Shown piece by piece: positions 1-8,103 of a stretch of DNA of 64,000 nucleotides. Position numbers and translations under genes: made by a program. Positions within the stretch are counted from its first letter, which is position 1, and each line of letters starts with the position of its first letter. The stretch is taken from positions 43,021 to 107,020 of the forward strand of contig NZ_JABVEC010000025.1 of NCBI RefSeq assembly GCF_014323705.1, in the 5' to 3' direction. This DNA is from Actinomadura alba (lineage in GTDB: Bacteria > Actinomycetota > Actinomycetes > Streptosporangiales > Streptosporangiaceae). Below the pieces are notes generated by a model, which was not told the DNA's origin, did not search any database, and saw only the letters and a list, made by a program, of their open reading frames with translations.

Positions 1-658
1 GCTGGCGCGTAGCAATGGGCTGGCCCGCCGCCGGGTGGACGAGGTGCTGGAGCGGGTCGGCCTGGCCTCGGTCGCGCGCAAGCGAACCAGGGGGTTCTCG
101 CTCGGGATGGGTCAACGCCTCGGCCTGGCCGCGGCATTGCTGGGTGACCCCGGAATCCTGATCCTGGACGAGCCGGTGAACGGGCTCGACACCGAGGGCA
201 TTCGGTGGATCCGCACCCTGCTGAAGGGCCTGGCCGCCGAGGGCCGGACGGTGCTGCTGTCCAGTCACCTGATGAGCGAGATGGAACTGACCGCTGACCA
301 CCTCATCGTGATCGGCCGGGGCAGGCTGCTGGCCGACACCACCATGCGGGACTTCATCGATCGCAACTCACGGGCGGTGACTCTCGTACGAACCCCGGAC
401 ACCGCCCGGCTCCGGACGGCGTTGGAGGAGCGGGGCGCCCTGGTCCATCCGCATGAGGCGGGGGCGTGGCTGGTGAGCGGTCTCACCGCGGCCACGATCG
501 GCAAGATCGCGACCGAGCAGCGGATCGAACTGCACGAACTGGCTCCGCGGACGTCCTCCCTCGAGGAGGTCTACACACAGATGACCGAAGCCGCGGTCGA
601 ATACCGGGCCTCAGGCGAGGGATCCGTACCGCGGATCCGGGCGGAGACGATGAGCTGA
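1..658 (+). CDS. ABC transporter ATP-binding protein (5' end outside window)
   Basis: ATPase subunit of an ABC-2 type export system. The reading frame is already open at base 2, so the true start and the Walker A loop lie before the window. Seen here: a degenerate signature LGMGQ at bases 101-115, Walker B ILILDEP, the D-loop NGLD and the switch histidine in SSH, followed by a C-terminal extension of about 110 residues typical of BcrA/CcmA-like drug or bacteriocin exporters. The stop overlaps the next start in an ATGA arrangement, so it is translationally coupled to the permease. The substrate cannot be told from sequence; multidrug or antibiotic export is only a family-level inference. Confidence 0.92.
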   Translation, partial: LARSNGLARRRVDEVLERVGLASVARKRTRGFSLGMGQRLGLAAALLGDPGILILDEPVNGLDTEGIRWIRTLLKGLAAEGRTVLLSSHLMSEMELTADHLIVIGRGRLLADTTMRDFIDRNSRAVTLVRTPDTARLRTALEERGALVHPHEAGAWLVSGLTAATIGKIATEQRIELHELAPRTSSLEEVYTQMTEAAVEYRASGEGSVPRIRAETMS

Positions 659-1428
659 TGACCACTGTCGCGACGAAGGACCGGGTGGGATTCGGGAACG
701 TGCTGGCGGCGGAGTGGACCAAAGCCTGGACCGTCAGGTCAACGATGTGGACCCCGATGGTGATGATGGTGCTGATCACGGGTTTCGCCGTGTTCGTCGG
801 GGCCACCAGGAGCCTCCAGCCTGACGACACCATCCTGGGCGGCAGCCTCACCGGCGCGGTGACGGCACAGATCGCCGCCAGTGTGTTCGGCGTGCTGGTG
901 GTCTCGGGAGAGTTCGGCTCCGGAACGATCCGTGCCACCTTCGCCGCCACCCCGCGCAGGGGGGCCGTACTGGCAGCCAAGGCGGTGGTGGTCGCGGTGG
1001 TGATGTTCACAACCGCATTGATCGGCAGTGTCGTGGCATACCAGATCGGCACGGAGATGCTCACCGGTGAGGGGTACGCCTCCGGTGACGCGTTCCCCGC
1101 AGTGCTGGGCATTGCCGTGTGCTGTGCCGCGGTGGGCCTGCTCGGCCTGGCGCTCGGTGCCGTGCTGCGACACTCGGCCGCAGCCATCACCACCATGATC
1201 GGCGTCCTGCTGCTGCCGTCGCTGTTCGGGCCGCTGTTCGGGGACCTGCAGCGCTGGGTGGCGGGCGCCTCGCCGATGGCGGCGCTGGAAAAGCTGACGC
1301 AGACCTCGGACGCGAGCCCGGACACGGTCGGCAGTCTCGGTGCGTGGCCGTCGCTGTCGCTGGTCTGCGTCTACAGCGCGACTGCGCTGGTGCTGACCGC
1401 CTGGCTGGTGCGGCGCAGGGACACCTGA
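658..1428 (+). CDS. ABC-2 type permease subunit
   Basis: Membrane partner of the preceding ATPase, 256 residues. The ATG at 658 shares its A with the upstream TGA, which decides the start. An N-terminal cytosolic stretch (AAEWTKAWTVRS) precedes about six hydrophobic segments, beginning with MVMMVLITGFAVFVG. The phrase FGSGTIRATFAATPRR in the first cytoplasmic loop is typical of actinobacterial ABC-2 permeases. With the ATPase it should form an exporter. No substrate-binding protein is present, as expected for export. It is convergent with the M56 protease gene; the 46-nt spacer holds no convincing terminator. Confidence 0.9.
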   Translation: MTTVATKDRVGFGNVLAAEWTKAWTVRSTMWTPMVMMVLITGFAVFVGATRSLQPDDTILGGSLTGAVTAQIAASVFGVLVVSGEFGSGTIRATFAATPRRGAVLAAKAVVVAVVMFTTALIGSVVAYQIGTEMLTGEGYASGDAFPAVLGIAVCCAAVGLLGLALGAVLRHSAAAITTMIGVLLLPSLFGPLFGDLQRWVAGASPMAALEKLTQTSDASPDTVGSLGAWPSLSLVCVYSATALVLTAWLVRRRDT

Positions 1429-1474
1429 CGGTTTGTACAACGGCGAATGGCCGGCGGCGTTTAGAGCAGATGGT

Positions 1475-2356
1475 TCATAGGAAGGTCAGCCCCAGGACGT
1501 GGTCGAGCTGCCAGGCGGCCGAGGCCAGGAGGCCGGTTCCCAGACCGGCGCCGGCGAGGATGACCGGCCCGGTGATGGTGTTCTTGTCGGGGGCCGTGGC
1601 CAGCAGCGCCTGCACGCGCTGGACGACGCCGGAGTCGGTGAAGGCCGGGAAGGGCAGCGCGGCCGGTTCGGGCGAGGAGCGGGCCAGGGCGACTTGGGCG
1701 ATTGTGTGAGCGACCAGGGTGCGGTCGCCGACCGCTTCGGCGGCGTCTTCGTCGGCCCAGCGCTCTAGGGCAAAGCGCAGGCGCGTGTTCAAGCTCCGCA
1801 AAAGTGGGAGGGTGCCTGCGGCCAGCGCGCCGAGCGCGAGGTAGCGGTGGTGGCGATGACGCAGGTGAGATGCCTCGTGCTGGAACACCACCTGCAGTTG
1901 CGTCCCGTCCAGCATGCGCAGGAGGCCGCGGGAGACCAGGACCTCTCCACCGCGGCCCGGGACGGCGAGCGCCAGGGGGACGTCGGACTCCACGACCTCT
2001 TGGGAGGTACGCCGAGCATCTCGGACCTCAGCGGCCCAGCGGCTCGACAGCCTGGTGGCGGTGAGGACGCTCAGACATGTCAGCGCGATGGCCGGAATGC
2101 CCAGGCCGGCGGGCACGGGCTGGTCGTCGCCGAACAGCGCCCATTCGGGCAGCTGTCCGGCAGCCCGGGGGAACAGCGTCGCGGCATAGTTGACGGTGAT
2201 GAAGACCAGCGTTCCGATGGTGGCGACGACCGTGGTGGCCGCGACGGTGGCCAGCAGGCGCGCCGACCAGGCCGGGTGCAGCGGCAGCTGCGCCACGCCC
2301 AAGACGACGCCGAGGGCGAGCGTTAGCCCCGCGGGCAGAAACGTCAGCCAGATCAC
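1475..2356 (-). CDS. M56-family membrane zinc metallopeptidase (BlaR1/MecR1-like protease domain)
   Basis: Predicted integral-membrane zinc protease of 293 residues. The zinc site is visible as H160-E161-A-S-H164 (QHEASHL), with a downstream E-x-W-A-D segment near residues 198-202 as the likely third ligand. Hydrophobic helices lie at the N-terminus, near residues 40-60 and 85-100, and at the C-terminus. It lacks the extracellular penicillin-binding sensor domain of true BlaR1, as is usual for actinobacterial versions. The GTG start overlaps the BlaI-type repressor stop by 4 nt (GTGA), so the pair is one operon. By family analogy the protease relieves repression by cleaving the repressor. The inducing signal is unknown. 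Confidence 0.9.
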   Translation of the reverse strand: MIWLTFLPAGLTLALGVVLGVAQLPLHPAWSARLLATVAATTVVATIGTLVFITVNYAATLFPRAAGQLPEWALFGDDQPVPAGLGIPAIALTCLSVLTATRLSSRWAAEVRDARRTSQEVVESDVPLALAVPGRGGEVLVSRGLLRMLDGTQLQVVFQHEASHLRHRHHRYLALGALAAGTLPLLRSLNTRLRFALERWADEDAAEAVGDRTLVAHTIAQVALARSSPEPAALPFPAFTDSGVVQRVQALLATAPDKNTITGPVILAGAGLGTGLLASAAWQLDHVLGLTFL

Positions 2357-2727
2357 GCGGTTTCTCCAGGCTGGGACTGGGGTTTGTCCAGGACGGCGCG
2401 CAGGGCGTCTTCCTCGTCGGTGGTGAGGTTCTGCACGAACCGGCTCAGCACGCTGGAGGGGTCGCTGGCATGGCGCAGGTGATCGCGCATGCGGTCGGCC
2501 ACCAGCCGGGACTCATCCACAGCCAGCCGGTACAGGAAGTGGCGGCCGTGACGCTCCCGCGTGACCAGATGCTTGGCGTGCAGCCGGAACAAAATGGTGT
2601 TGATGGTGGTGTAGGCGGGATCGCCTGGGATGCGGTCTCGCAACCCGGCAGTGCTGATCGGGCCGTCGGCGGCGGCGAGCGCGGCCAATACCTCGGCCTC
2701 CAACTGCCCCAATGGTCGTCGTGACAT
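2353..2727 (-). CDS. BlaI/MecI/CopY-family transcriptional repressor
   Basis: Winged-helix repressor of 124 residues, starting MSRRPLGQLEAEVL. The N-terminal DNA-binding domain (LGQLEAEVLAAL then YTTINTILFRLH) and the acidic C-terminal dimerisation segment match the family. I chose the ATG at 2727 over an in-frame GTG at 2748 because homologues begin near R-R-x-x-G-x-L-E and a GAGGGGG stretch lies just upstream. It is first in an operon with the M56 protease. A perfect 8-bp inverted repeat about 25 bp before the start is a likely autoregulatory operator. A paralogue sits at 3983-4357. Confidence 0.9.
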   Translation of the reverse strand: MSRRPLGQLEAEVLAALAAADGPISTAGLRDRIPGDPAYTTINTILFRLHAKHLVTRERHGRHFLYRLAVDESRLVADRMRDHLRHASDPSSVLSRFVQNLTTDEEDALRAVLDKPQSQPGETA

Positions 2728-2751
2728 CGGTTGCACCCACCCCCTCACCTC

Positions 2752-2770
2752 CAGGACACCGCGTGTCCTG
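2752..2770. promoter_or_regulatory. Inverted repeat upstream of the BlaI/M56 operon
   Basis: CAGGACAC, a 3-nt spacer CGC, then GTGTCCTG: perfect 8-bp arms. It lies 25 bp before the chosen BlaI-type start, where an autoregulatory operator would be expected. That this repressor binds it is inference. Confidence 0.5.
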
Positions 2771-2847
2771 CGGGCAGCCTAACGGCGCGCGGCTGCTGGT
2801 GGCCCACCGACGGCGGCGTCAATCCCCCTGAACAGCAACGGACCGCA

Positions 2848-3795
2848 TCACTGATCGCCACCAACTACGCGGGCGGGACGCTCGCAGCGCAAGATGTCGG
2901 GCTCGATGTAGATCAGGCGAGCGATCGGCACTGCGGCGCGAATTCGCGCCTCAGCGCCGTTGATGGCATGAGCGACCTCAATCGCGCTGTCCTCCCGATC
3001 GATGGCGATCTTGGCAGCCACCAGCAGCTCATCCGGCCCCAGGTGCATGGTTCGCATATGGATCACGGCGTCGACGCCATCACCGGCTACGATCGCCCGC
3101 TCGATCGCGCGGACATGCTCCTCGCTGGCGGACTCGCCGATCAGCAGGCTCTTGACCTCGGTGGCCAGCACGATCGCGATTGTCACCAGCAGCACGCCGA
3201 TCGCCGCGGTGCCGATACCGTCCCAGACCCCGTTGCCGGTCGCCAGCGCCAGCCCCACGCCGGCGAGCGCGAACACCAGACCGGCCAGCGCGCCGGTGTC
3301 CTCCAGCAAAATCACCGGCAGCTCGGGCGACTTGGAACGACGCACGAACTGCACCCAGCCCGCCGAGCCGCGCACCGCGTTGGACTCCTTCACCGCCGTG
3401 CGCAGCGCCACCGACTCCAGCGCGATCGCCACCAGCAGCACCACGATCGGCACCCAATGCCACTCAGTGATCGCGTGCGGATCGCTGATCTTGTGCCACG
3501 CCTCATACAGCGCGAACAGCCCTCCGACGCTGAACAGCACGATCGAGACGATGAAGGCGTAGATGTAGCGCTCCCGCCCGTACCCGAACGGATGCTCGGA
3601 CGTCGCGCGCCGCTGCGCCCGCTTCCCGCCCACCAACAGCAACGCCTGGTTACTGGAATCGGCCACCGAATGGATCGCCTCGGCAAGCATCGACGAGGAC
3701 CCCGTCAGAGCGAACGCCACGAACTTGGTGACCGCGATCCCCAGATTCGCCACCAACGCCGTGACGACCGCTTTCGTACTGCCCTCCGCAGCCAT
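2848..3795 (-). CDS. Cation diffusion facilitator family transporter
   Basis: Membrane antiporter of 315 residues exporting divalent metals (Zn, Co, Fe or Mn class) against protons. Seen: a helix with SSSMLAEAIHSVADSSNQ, carrying the family's acidic/His metal-site residues (AEAIHSVAD); the HPFGYGRERY loop after helix 2; a second D-x-x-A-x-x-G motif in LLEDTGALAG; and a C-terminal cytoplasmic domain with IHMRTMHLGPDELLVAAKI, typical of the metal-sensing ferredoxin-like fold. The start MAAEGSTK at 3795 is preceded by AGGGGAGAGG. Specificity is not determined. BlaI-type repressor genes flank it on both sides, so metal- or stress-dependent regulation by one of them is possible. Confidence 0.92.
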   Translation of the reverse strand: MAAEGSTKAVVTALVANLGIAVTKFVAFALTGSSSMLAEAIHSVADSSNQALLLVGGKRAQRRATSEHPFGYGRERYIYAFIVSIVLFSVGGLFALYEAWHKISDPHAITEWHWVPIVVLLVAIALESVALRTAVKESNAVRGSAGWVQFVRRSKSPELPVILLEDTGALAGLVFALAGVGLALATGNGVWDGIGTAAIGVLLVTIAIVLATEVKSLLIGESASEEHVRAIERAIVAGDGVDAVIHMRTMHLGPDELLVAAKIAIDREDSAIEVAHAINGAEARIRAAVPIARLIYIEPDILRCERPARVVGGDQ

Positions 3796-3836
3796 GCCTC
3801 TCCCCTCGTTCCTCTGCGCTCGCCACCACGACCGTA

Positions 3837-3851
3837 CTACGACACTTGTAG
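3837..3851. promoter_or_regulatory. CTAC-N7-GTAG dyad upstream of the CDF transporter
   Basis: CTAC, seven bases, GTAG, about 42 bp before the transporter start. BlaI-type repressors of actinobacteria are generally described as binding TAC/GTA-type dyads, and two such repressor genes flank this gene. Assignment is inference and the arms are short. Confidence 0.3.
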
Positions 3852-3982
3852 CAGAATGCTGAAGTCGATGCGGAACCACCCCCGGGCAGCCGAAGTCGGG
3901 CGGACCACTCGGCTCAGCTCAACACCAAGAGCAAGACCAGGACCTCGCGGCATCGCCCCGGCCTGCCCGGTACGGACGATCG

Positions 3983-4357
3983 TCAGCCCAGTGCGTCTCC
4001 GTCGAGCACGGTGCGCAGGAGCTGTTCCTCATCAGGGTTGAGGGACCGGACGAACTGGTTCAGTGCGTGACAAGGATCGCTGGCATAGCGCAGGTGATCA
4101 CACATCCGGTCAGCCACCAGGCGCGGCTCATCCACCACCGTCCGGTAGGCGAAGTGCCGTCCCCGGCGCGCTCGGGACACGAACTGCTTGCCGTGCAGCC
4201 GGGACAACACAGTGTTGACGGTGGTGTAGGCAGGATGGCCTGACAGCCGGGCCTGCACGTCAGCGGGCGACAACTCCCCTTGAGCACTGGCCAGCACCGC
4301 CAGCACCTCGGCTTCCAGTTGCCCGAGCGGTCGTCGAACCACAGATGAAGTCTTCAT
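3983..4357 (-). CDS. BlaI/MecI/CopY-family transcriptional repressor (second copy)
   Basis: Paralogue of the repressor at 2353-2727, 124 residues, starting MKTSSVVRRPLGQLEAE. The two share most of the winged-helix segment (RRPLGQLEAEVLA, PAYTTxNT, LVADRMxDHLR). Unlike the first copy it has no M56 protease downstream; its nearest neighbour is the CDF transporter, and both are transcribed leftward. The start has only a weak ribosome-binding site. The 328 bp between it and the IclR gene at 4686 hold no gene I can support, only the candidate IclR promoter region near 4616-4642. An orphan BlaI protein may respond directly to a ligand or be cleaved by a protease elsewhere; this is open. Confidence 0.88.
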   Translation of the reverse strand: MKTSSVVRRPLGQLEAEVLAVLASAQGELSPADVQARLSGHPAYTTVNTVLSRLHGKQFVSRARRGRHFAYRTVVDEPRLVADRMCDHLRYASDPCHALNQFVRSLNPDEEQLLRTVLDGDALG

Positions 4358-4615
4358 GAACCCAAAACATGCCGCCGCGGTCGGGCCCCAACCATAACCG
4401 CCGCATGCCCTACTCCGAAATGCTCGGCCGGCGCTCATGCGTCCGCACAGACGCACCCAGGTACGGATCGACTGCGCGGAGGGCTCGAACTCTGACGCGT
4501 TCGCGGTCCTCAGGTGCGATGCCGGGGCCGTGGCGAACACCACCAGACGATCAAGTTCGCCGGCCGCGGGCCTGCGCGGCGGCACGGCTCCCCGCGTTCG
4601 CGGGCCCCTTCTTAG

Positions 4616-4642
4616 AATGTAGATGGCGGCTCCACATCTATT
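4616..4642. promoter_or_regulatory. Imperfect palindrome in the iclR promoter region
   Basis: AATGTAGATGG and CCACATCTATT flank a short centre; about 16 of 27 positions are symmetric. It lies 44-70 bp before the IclR-type start and contains AATGTAG, also present in the dyad between this regulator and its downstream enzyme gene. Plausible autoregulatory site, by inference. Confidence 0.35.
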
Positions 4643-4685
4643 AGGCTGACCGTCTCTTCCCGCTGGATTCCTGGAGGCCCGCACC

Positions 4686-5513
4686 ATGGCCGCATCGTCA
4701 GAGGAGTCGCCGGCCGACGCCGTCGACGACAAGATCTCCGGCGTCCGCGAGGTGAAATCGGCCGCGCGTACGCTGGAGCTGCTCGAGCTCCTGGCCTCCC
4801 GGCAGAATCGTCCGGCGCGGTTGCGTGAGTTGACCGAGGCGCTCAACGTTCCGCGGAGCAGCCTGTACGCCCTGCTCCGCACGCTGACCAAGCACGGTTG
4901 GGTGCGCACCGACGCCTCGGGGACCATGTACGGGATCGGCATCCGGGCGCTGCTGGTCGGCACCAGTTACCTCGACACCGACCAGCATCTTCGGATCGTC
5001 AAACCGGTGCTCGACGAGCTCGGTGAGAAGCTGGATGAGACCTTCCACTTCGGCCGCCTGGACGGCTTCGACGTCGTCTATCTCGCGACCCGGGAGTCCA
5101 GCCAGTACCTGCGGCCGTACAGCAGGGTGGGGCGCCGGCTTCCGGCGTACAGCACCGCGCTCGGCAAGGCGCTGCTCGCCGAGCACGGCGGCGAGCAGCT
5201 CGACCACCACCTGCCGGCCGAGACGACCGCGTTCACGCCGCACACCATCACCGACCGTGCGGCGCTGGTGGCCGATCTGGACCAGACCCGCGCCCGTGGT
5301 TACTCCATCGACAGGCAGGAGAGCAGCCTCGGGCTGCACTGCTTTGGTCTCGCGCTGCGGTACGCGACTCCGGCCCGCGATGCGATCAGCTGTTCGGTGC
5401 CGCTGGCACGCCTCAACGCCGAACTCGAGGCCGAGATCCTGGCCACGATGCGCCAAGCACGTGAGCAGATCGAACGGTCCGCTCCGCCGATCGGTGACGA
5501 CTCCTGGGTGTGA
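4686..5513 (+). CDS. IclR-family transcriptional regulator
   Basis: Regulator of 275 residues. The N-terminal winged helix (about residues 22-85: SAARTLELLELLASRQ, then PRSSLYALLRTLTKHGWV) is followed by the IclR effector-binding domain, with GTSYLD, ETFHFGRLDG and PAYSTALGKALLAE. A good ribosome-binding site (GGAGG) precedes the ATG. It lies 77 bp upstream of, and in the same direction as, a glucarate-dehydratase-like gene and a hydroxyacid dehydrogenase gene, so it most likely controls their use of a sugar acid or related ligand. Dyads lie before the regulator and before the enzyme gene. Confidence 0.93.
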   Translation: MAASSEESPADAVDDKISGVREVKSAARTLELLELLASRQNRPARLRELTEALNVPRSSLYALLRTLTKHGWVRTDASGTMYGIGIRALLVGTSYLDTDQHLRIVKPVLDELGEKLDETFHFGRLDGFDVVYLATRESSQYLRPYSRVGRRLPAYSTALGKALLAEHGGEQLDHHLPAETTAFTPHTITDRAALVADLDQTRARGYSIDRQESSLGLHCFGLALRYATPARDAISCSVPLARLNAELEAEILATMRQAREQIERSAPPIGDDSWV

Positions 5514-5525
5514 ACGAGACGCTGT

Positions 5526-5556
5526 CTACACATGTGAACTACGTCTGCTAATGTAG
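5526..5556. promoter_or_regulatory. CTACA...TGTAG dyad before the dehydratase gene
   Basis: The arms CTACACAT and ATGTAG lie about 35 bp before the dehydratase start, overlapping the only room for a promoter between iclR and the enzyme. A similar element, with CTAC, AGACG and GTAGAC at the same spacing when read on the minus strand, occurs at 48477-48513 in front of the distant transporter operon. Operator function for the IclR protein is inferred. Confidence 0.45.
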
Positions 5557-5590
5557 CGGCACGTTCCTTGGTGATGTGAGGTGTGCCGTA

Positions 5591-6895
5591 ATGCCCGAAG
5601 CAGTCGCCCTTCCCGTGACCGACTCCCAACGGCAACGCGTCACCGGTGTCACCGTCACGCCGGTCGCCTTCAAGGACCTTCCCCTGCTGAACACGGTGGG
5701 CGTGCACGAGCCGTACGCGCTGCGCGCCATCGTCGAGGTCCGCACCGAGGACGGGCTGATCGGCCTCGGCGAGACGTACGCCGACGCCGACCATCTCGCC
5801 CGCCTGCGCCTCGCCGCCGACGAGATCATCGGGACCGACGTCTGGGACGTCAACGAGCTCGCCCGCCGCATCCGCGTCGTCCTCGCCGGCGGGCCCGGCA
5901 CCGGTGATCACGGGATGGCCGGGATGGTCACCGGCACCAGCACCGCGGACGCGATCCTGTCCCCCTTCGAGGTCGCCTTCCTGGACATCCAGGGACAGGC
6001 CACCGGCCTGCCGGTCAGCACGCTGCTCGGCGGTGCCGTCCGCGACACCGTCGACTACTCGGGCTATCTCTTCTACAAGTGGGCGGCCCACCCCGGCCAC
6101 GAGCCGGACCGCTGGGGCGCCGCGCTCGACCCCGACGGCATCGTCGCCCAGGCCCGGCGGATGGTGACCGAGTACGGCTTCTCAGCGCTCAAGCTCAAAG
6201 GCGGGGTCTTTCCACCCGACGAGGAGATCGAGGCGATCCACGCGCTGCGTCGCGCCTTCCCCGAGCATCCGCTGCGGCTGGACCCGAACGGCGCCTGGAC
6301 CGTCGAGACCTCGATCCGGGTCGGGCAGGAACTCGACGGCGTGGTGGAGTATCTCGAGGATCCGACCCCGGGCGTGGAGGGGATGGCCGAGGTCGCCCGC
6401 AAGGTTCCGATGCCGCTGGCCACCAACATGTGCGTGGTGAGCTTCGCCGGCATCGAACCGGCCGTACGGCGGGACGCCGTCGGCGTCGTGCTCTCGGACC
6501 ACCACTTCTGGGGCGGTCTCGGCCGGTCCCGGTTGCTCGCCGGGATCTGCGACACGTTCGGGCTCGGGGTGTCGATGCACTCGAACTCCCACCTCGGCAT
6601 CAGCCTCGCCGCCATGACCCATCTGGCCGCGGCGACGCCCAATCTCACCTACGCCTGCGACACGCACTGGCCGTGGAAGGACCCCGGTGAGGACGTCATC
6701 GCCCCGGGCGCGCTCACCTTCTCCGACGGTGCCGTCGCGGTGCCGACCACGCCCGGGCTCGGGGTCACGCTCGACCGGGACATGCTCGGCCGGCTGCACG
6801 AGCAGTACCTCGAATGCGGGCTACGCAGCCGCGACGACACCGGCTACATGCGCGGCATCGACCCCTCGTACGAGCTGCTGAGCCCACGCTGGTGA
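5591..6895 (+). CDS. Enolase-superfamily dehydratase, glucarate dehydratase-like
   Basis: Predicted Mg-dependent acid-sugar dehydratase of 434 residues. Catalytic residues of the glucarate dehydratase subgroup are visible: K201-L-K203 in KLKGGV, metal ligands in DPNGAW (D231, N233) and EDP (E256, D257), and the His/Asp dyad H330 (HSNSH) and D357 (CDTHW) at the usual 27-residue spacing. GAGG lies 9 nt before the ATG at 5591. It differs from the true glucarate dehydratase at 52155: SDHHFWGGLG replaces ADPHFWTMGG, and CDTH replaces IDTH. It may therefore be a glucarate dehydratase-related protein with another acid-sugar substrate. It forms an operon with the hydroxyacid dehydrogenase 7 nt downstream. 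Confidence 0.88.
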   Translation: MPEAVALPVTDSQRQRVTGVTVTPVAFKDLPLLNTVGVHEPYALRAIVEVRTEDGLIGLGETYADADHLARLRLAADEIIGTDVWDVNELARRIRVVLAGGPGTGDHGMAGMVTGTSTADAILSPFEVAFLDIQGQATGLPVSTLLGGAVRDTVDYSGYLFYKWAAHPGHEPDRWGAALDPDGIVAQARRMVTEYGFSALKLKGGVFPPDEEIEAIHALRRAFPEHPLRLDPNGAWTVETSIRVGQELDGVVEYLEDPTPGVEGMAEVARKVPMPLATNMCVVSFAGIEPAVRRDAVGVVLSDHHFWGGLGRSRLLAGICDTFGLGVSMHSNSHLGISLAAMTHLAAATPNLTYACDTHWPWKDPGEDVIAPGALTFSDGAVAVPTTPGLGVTLDRDMLGRLHEQYLECGLRSRDDTGYMRGIDPSYELLSPRW

Positions 6896-6902
6896 CCGCA
6901 GG

Positions 6903-7880
6903 ATGAAAATCGTGGTCACTGACCCCATCATCAGCCGCTTCGCGACGATCCTCCGCTCCGGCGGCCACGACCCGCTGATGGCCGCCGACCGGCCGGACGA
7001 GGAGGTCGTGACCACGCTGCGCGACGCCGACGTGATGGTGTGCTCGCGGATGACCGAGCCGATGGCGCGCGCCGGGACCGGGCTCAGGCTGGTGCAGGTG
7101 ACCGGCGCCGGTTATGAGCGCATACCGCTCGACGCACTCGCACCGCGCACGGCCGTGGCCAACACCTCCCACCACGGGCGGGCCATCGCCGAGCACGTCA
7201 TCATGACCGTCTTGATGCTGTCGCGGCGGGTGCTGCGGACCGACCGGCTGCTGCGGCAGGGCGTGTGGGAGTCCGTCGCCGTCGATCCGGACCTGACCCT
7301 CGGCGATTCCGTCGCGGGCCGCACCGTCGGGCTGCTCGGCCTCGGCGAGATCGGCGGGCAGGTGGCCCGGCTGGCGGCCGCGATGGGCATGCGGGTGCAG
7401 GCGGCACGGCGCGACCCCGGCTCACCGCTGGAGCCGGGCCTGGAACTCGACCGTGTCGTCTCCATGGGAGAGCTGCCCGCGCTGCTCGCCACGTCGGATG
7501 TGGTCGTCGTGACGGTGCCGCTGAACCCGCACACCCGCGGCCTGATCGGTGCCGCGGAGCTGCGTCGAATGCGGCGTTCGGCCTTGCTGGTCAACGTCTC
7601 ACGTGGCCCGGTCGTCGACGAGCGAGCGCTGTACGACGCGCTCGCCGACGGACAGATCGCCGGAGCCGCGATCGACGTGTGGTGGCCGACCGACGGGGTG
7701 AACCGCAGTGGCGCCACCCTGCCGTTCGCCGAGCTGGACAACGTCGTGCTGACCCCGCACAACTCCGGGCACACGAGGGAGACGTTCGAGAGCCGCGCCC
7801 GCGACATCGCCGCCAACCTCACAGCACTGGAGACCGGCCGCCCACTTCGCAACGTCGTCCGCGCCGCCGCAGGCGCCTGA
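6903..7880 (+). CDS. D-isomer-specific 2-hydroxyacid dehydrogenase (NAD-dependent)
   Basis: Oxidoreductase of 325 residues interconverting a 2-hydroxyacid and a 2-oxoacid. The Rossmann motif is GLLGLGEIGG. The catalytic arginine lies in VNVSRGPVVDE and the His in LTPHNSGHT; in the usual arrangement a Glu lies between them. It is 7 nt downstream of the dehydratase and certainly co-transcribed, so its substrate is probably a keto or hydroxy acid formed from that product. A second dehydrogenase of this family sits after the second dehydratase at 53500. A strong hairpin 88 nt downstream ends the operon. Confidence 0.9.
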   Translation: MKIVVTDPIISRFATILRSGGHDPLMAADRPDEEVVTTLRDADVMVCSRMTEPMARAGTGLRLVQVTGAGYERIPLDALAPRTAVANTSHHGRAIAEHVIMTVLMLSRRVLRTDRLLRQGVWESVAVDPDLTLGDSVAGRTVGLLGLGEIGGQVARLAAAMGMRVQAARRDPGSPLEPGLELDRVVSMGELPALLATSDVVVVTVPLNPHTRGLIGAAELRRMRRSALLVNVSRGPVVDERALYDALADGQIAGAAIDVWWPTDGVNRSGATLPFAELDNVVLTPHNSGHTRETFESRARDIAANLTALETGRPLRNVVRAAAGA

Positions 7881-7967
7881 GCCGCCGGTGGTCTCCAGGC
7901 CGCCCGAACAACCCGGCGAGCCCAAGGCCGCATGACCGATCCGAGTTTTCGGGCCCGCGTACGCCAT

Positions 7968-8000
7968 GTCCCTCGCCGAAGAGCACCTTCGGCGAGGGAC
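7968..8000 (+). terminator. Perfect 14-bp stem hairpin after the dehydratase operon
   Basis: Arms 7968-7981 and 7987-8000 pair perfectly around a 5-nt loop, with no U-tract, as is common for actinobacterial terminators. It lies between the end of the dehydrogenase gene and the cytochrome b gene. Confidence 0.8.
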
Positions 8001-8103
8001 GGGAAGAGCTCCCTCTGTCCCAATGTCACATTTCCGGCCTTCTGGGCGTCTTAGTGCTAAGGGCGCCTCGGTCAGAGGCGGTCAGGCAGGGGGAGAAACG
8101 ACG

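Noticed and set aside
483..1325. Long open frame on the strand opposite the ABC-2 permease
   Set aside because: High GC makes antisense frames open; no family similarity, and the permease has coupled start, helices and homologues.
1433..1440. TTGTACAA palindrome
   Set aside because: Resembles a BlaI-type site, but lies between two convergent gene ends with no promoter for it to control.
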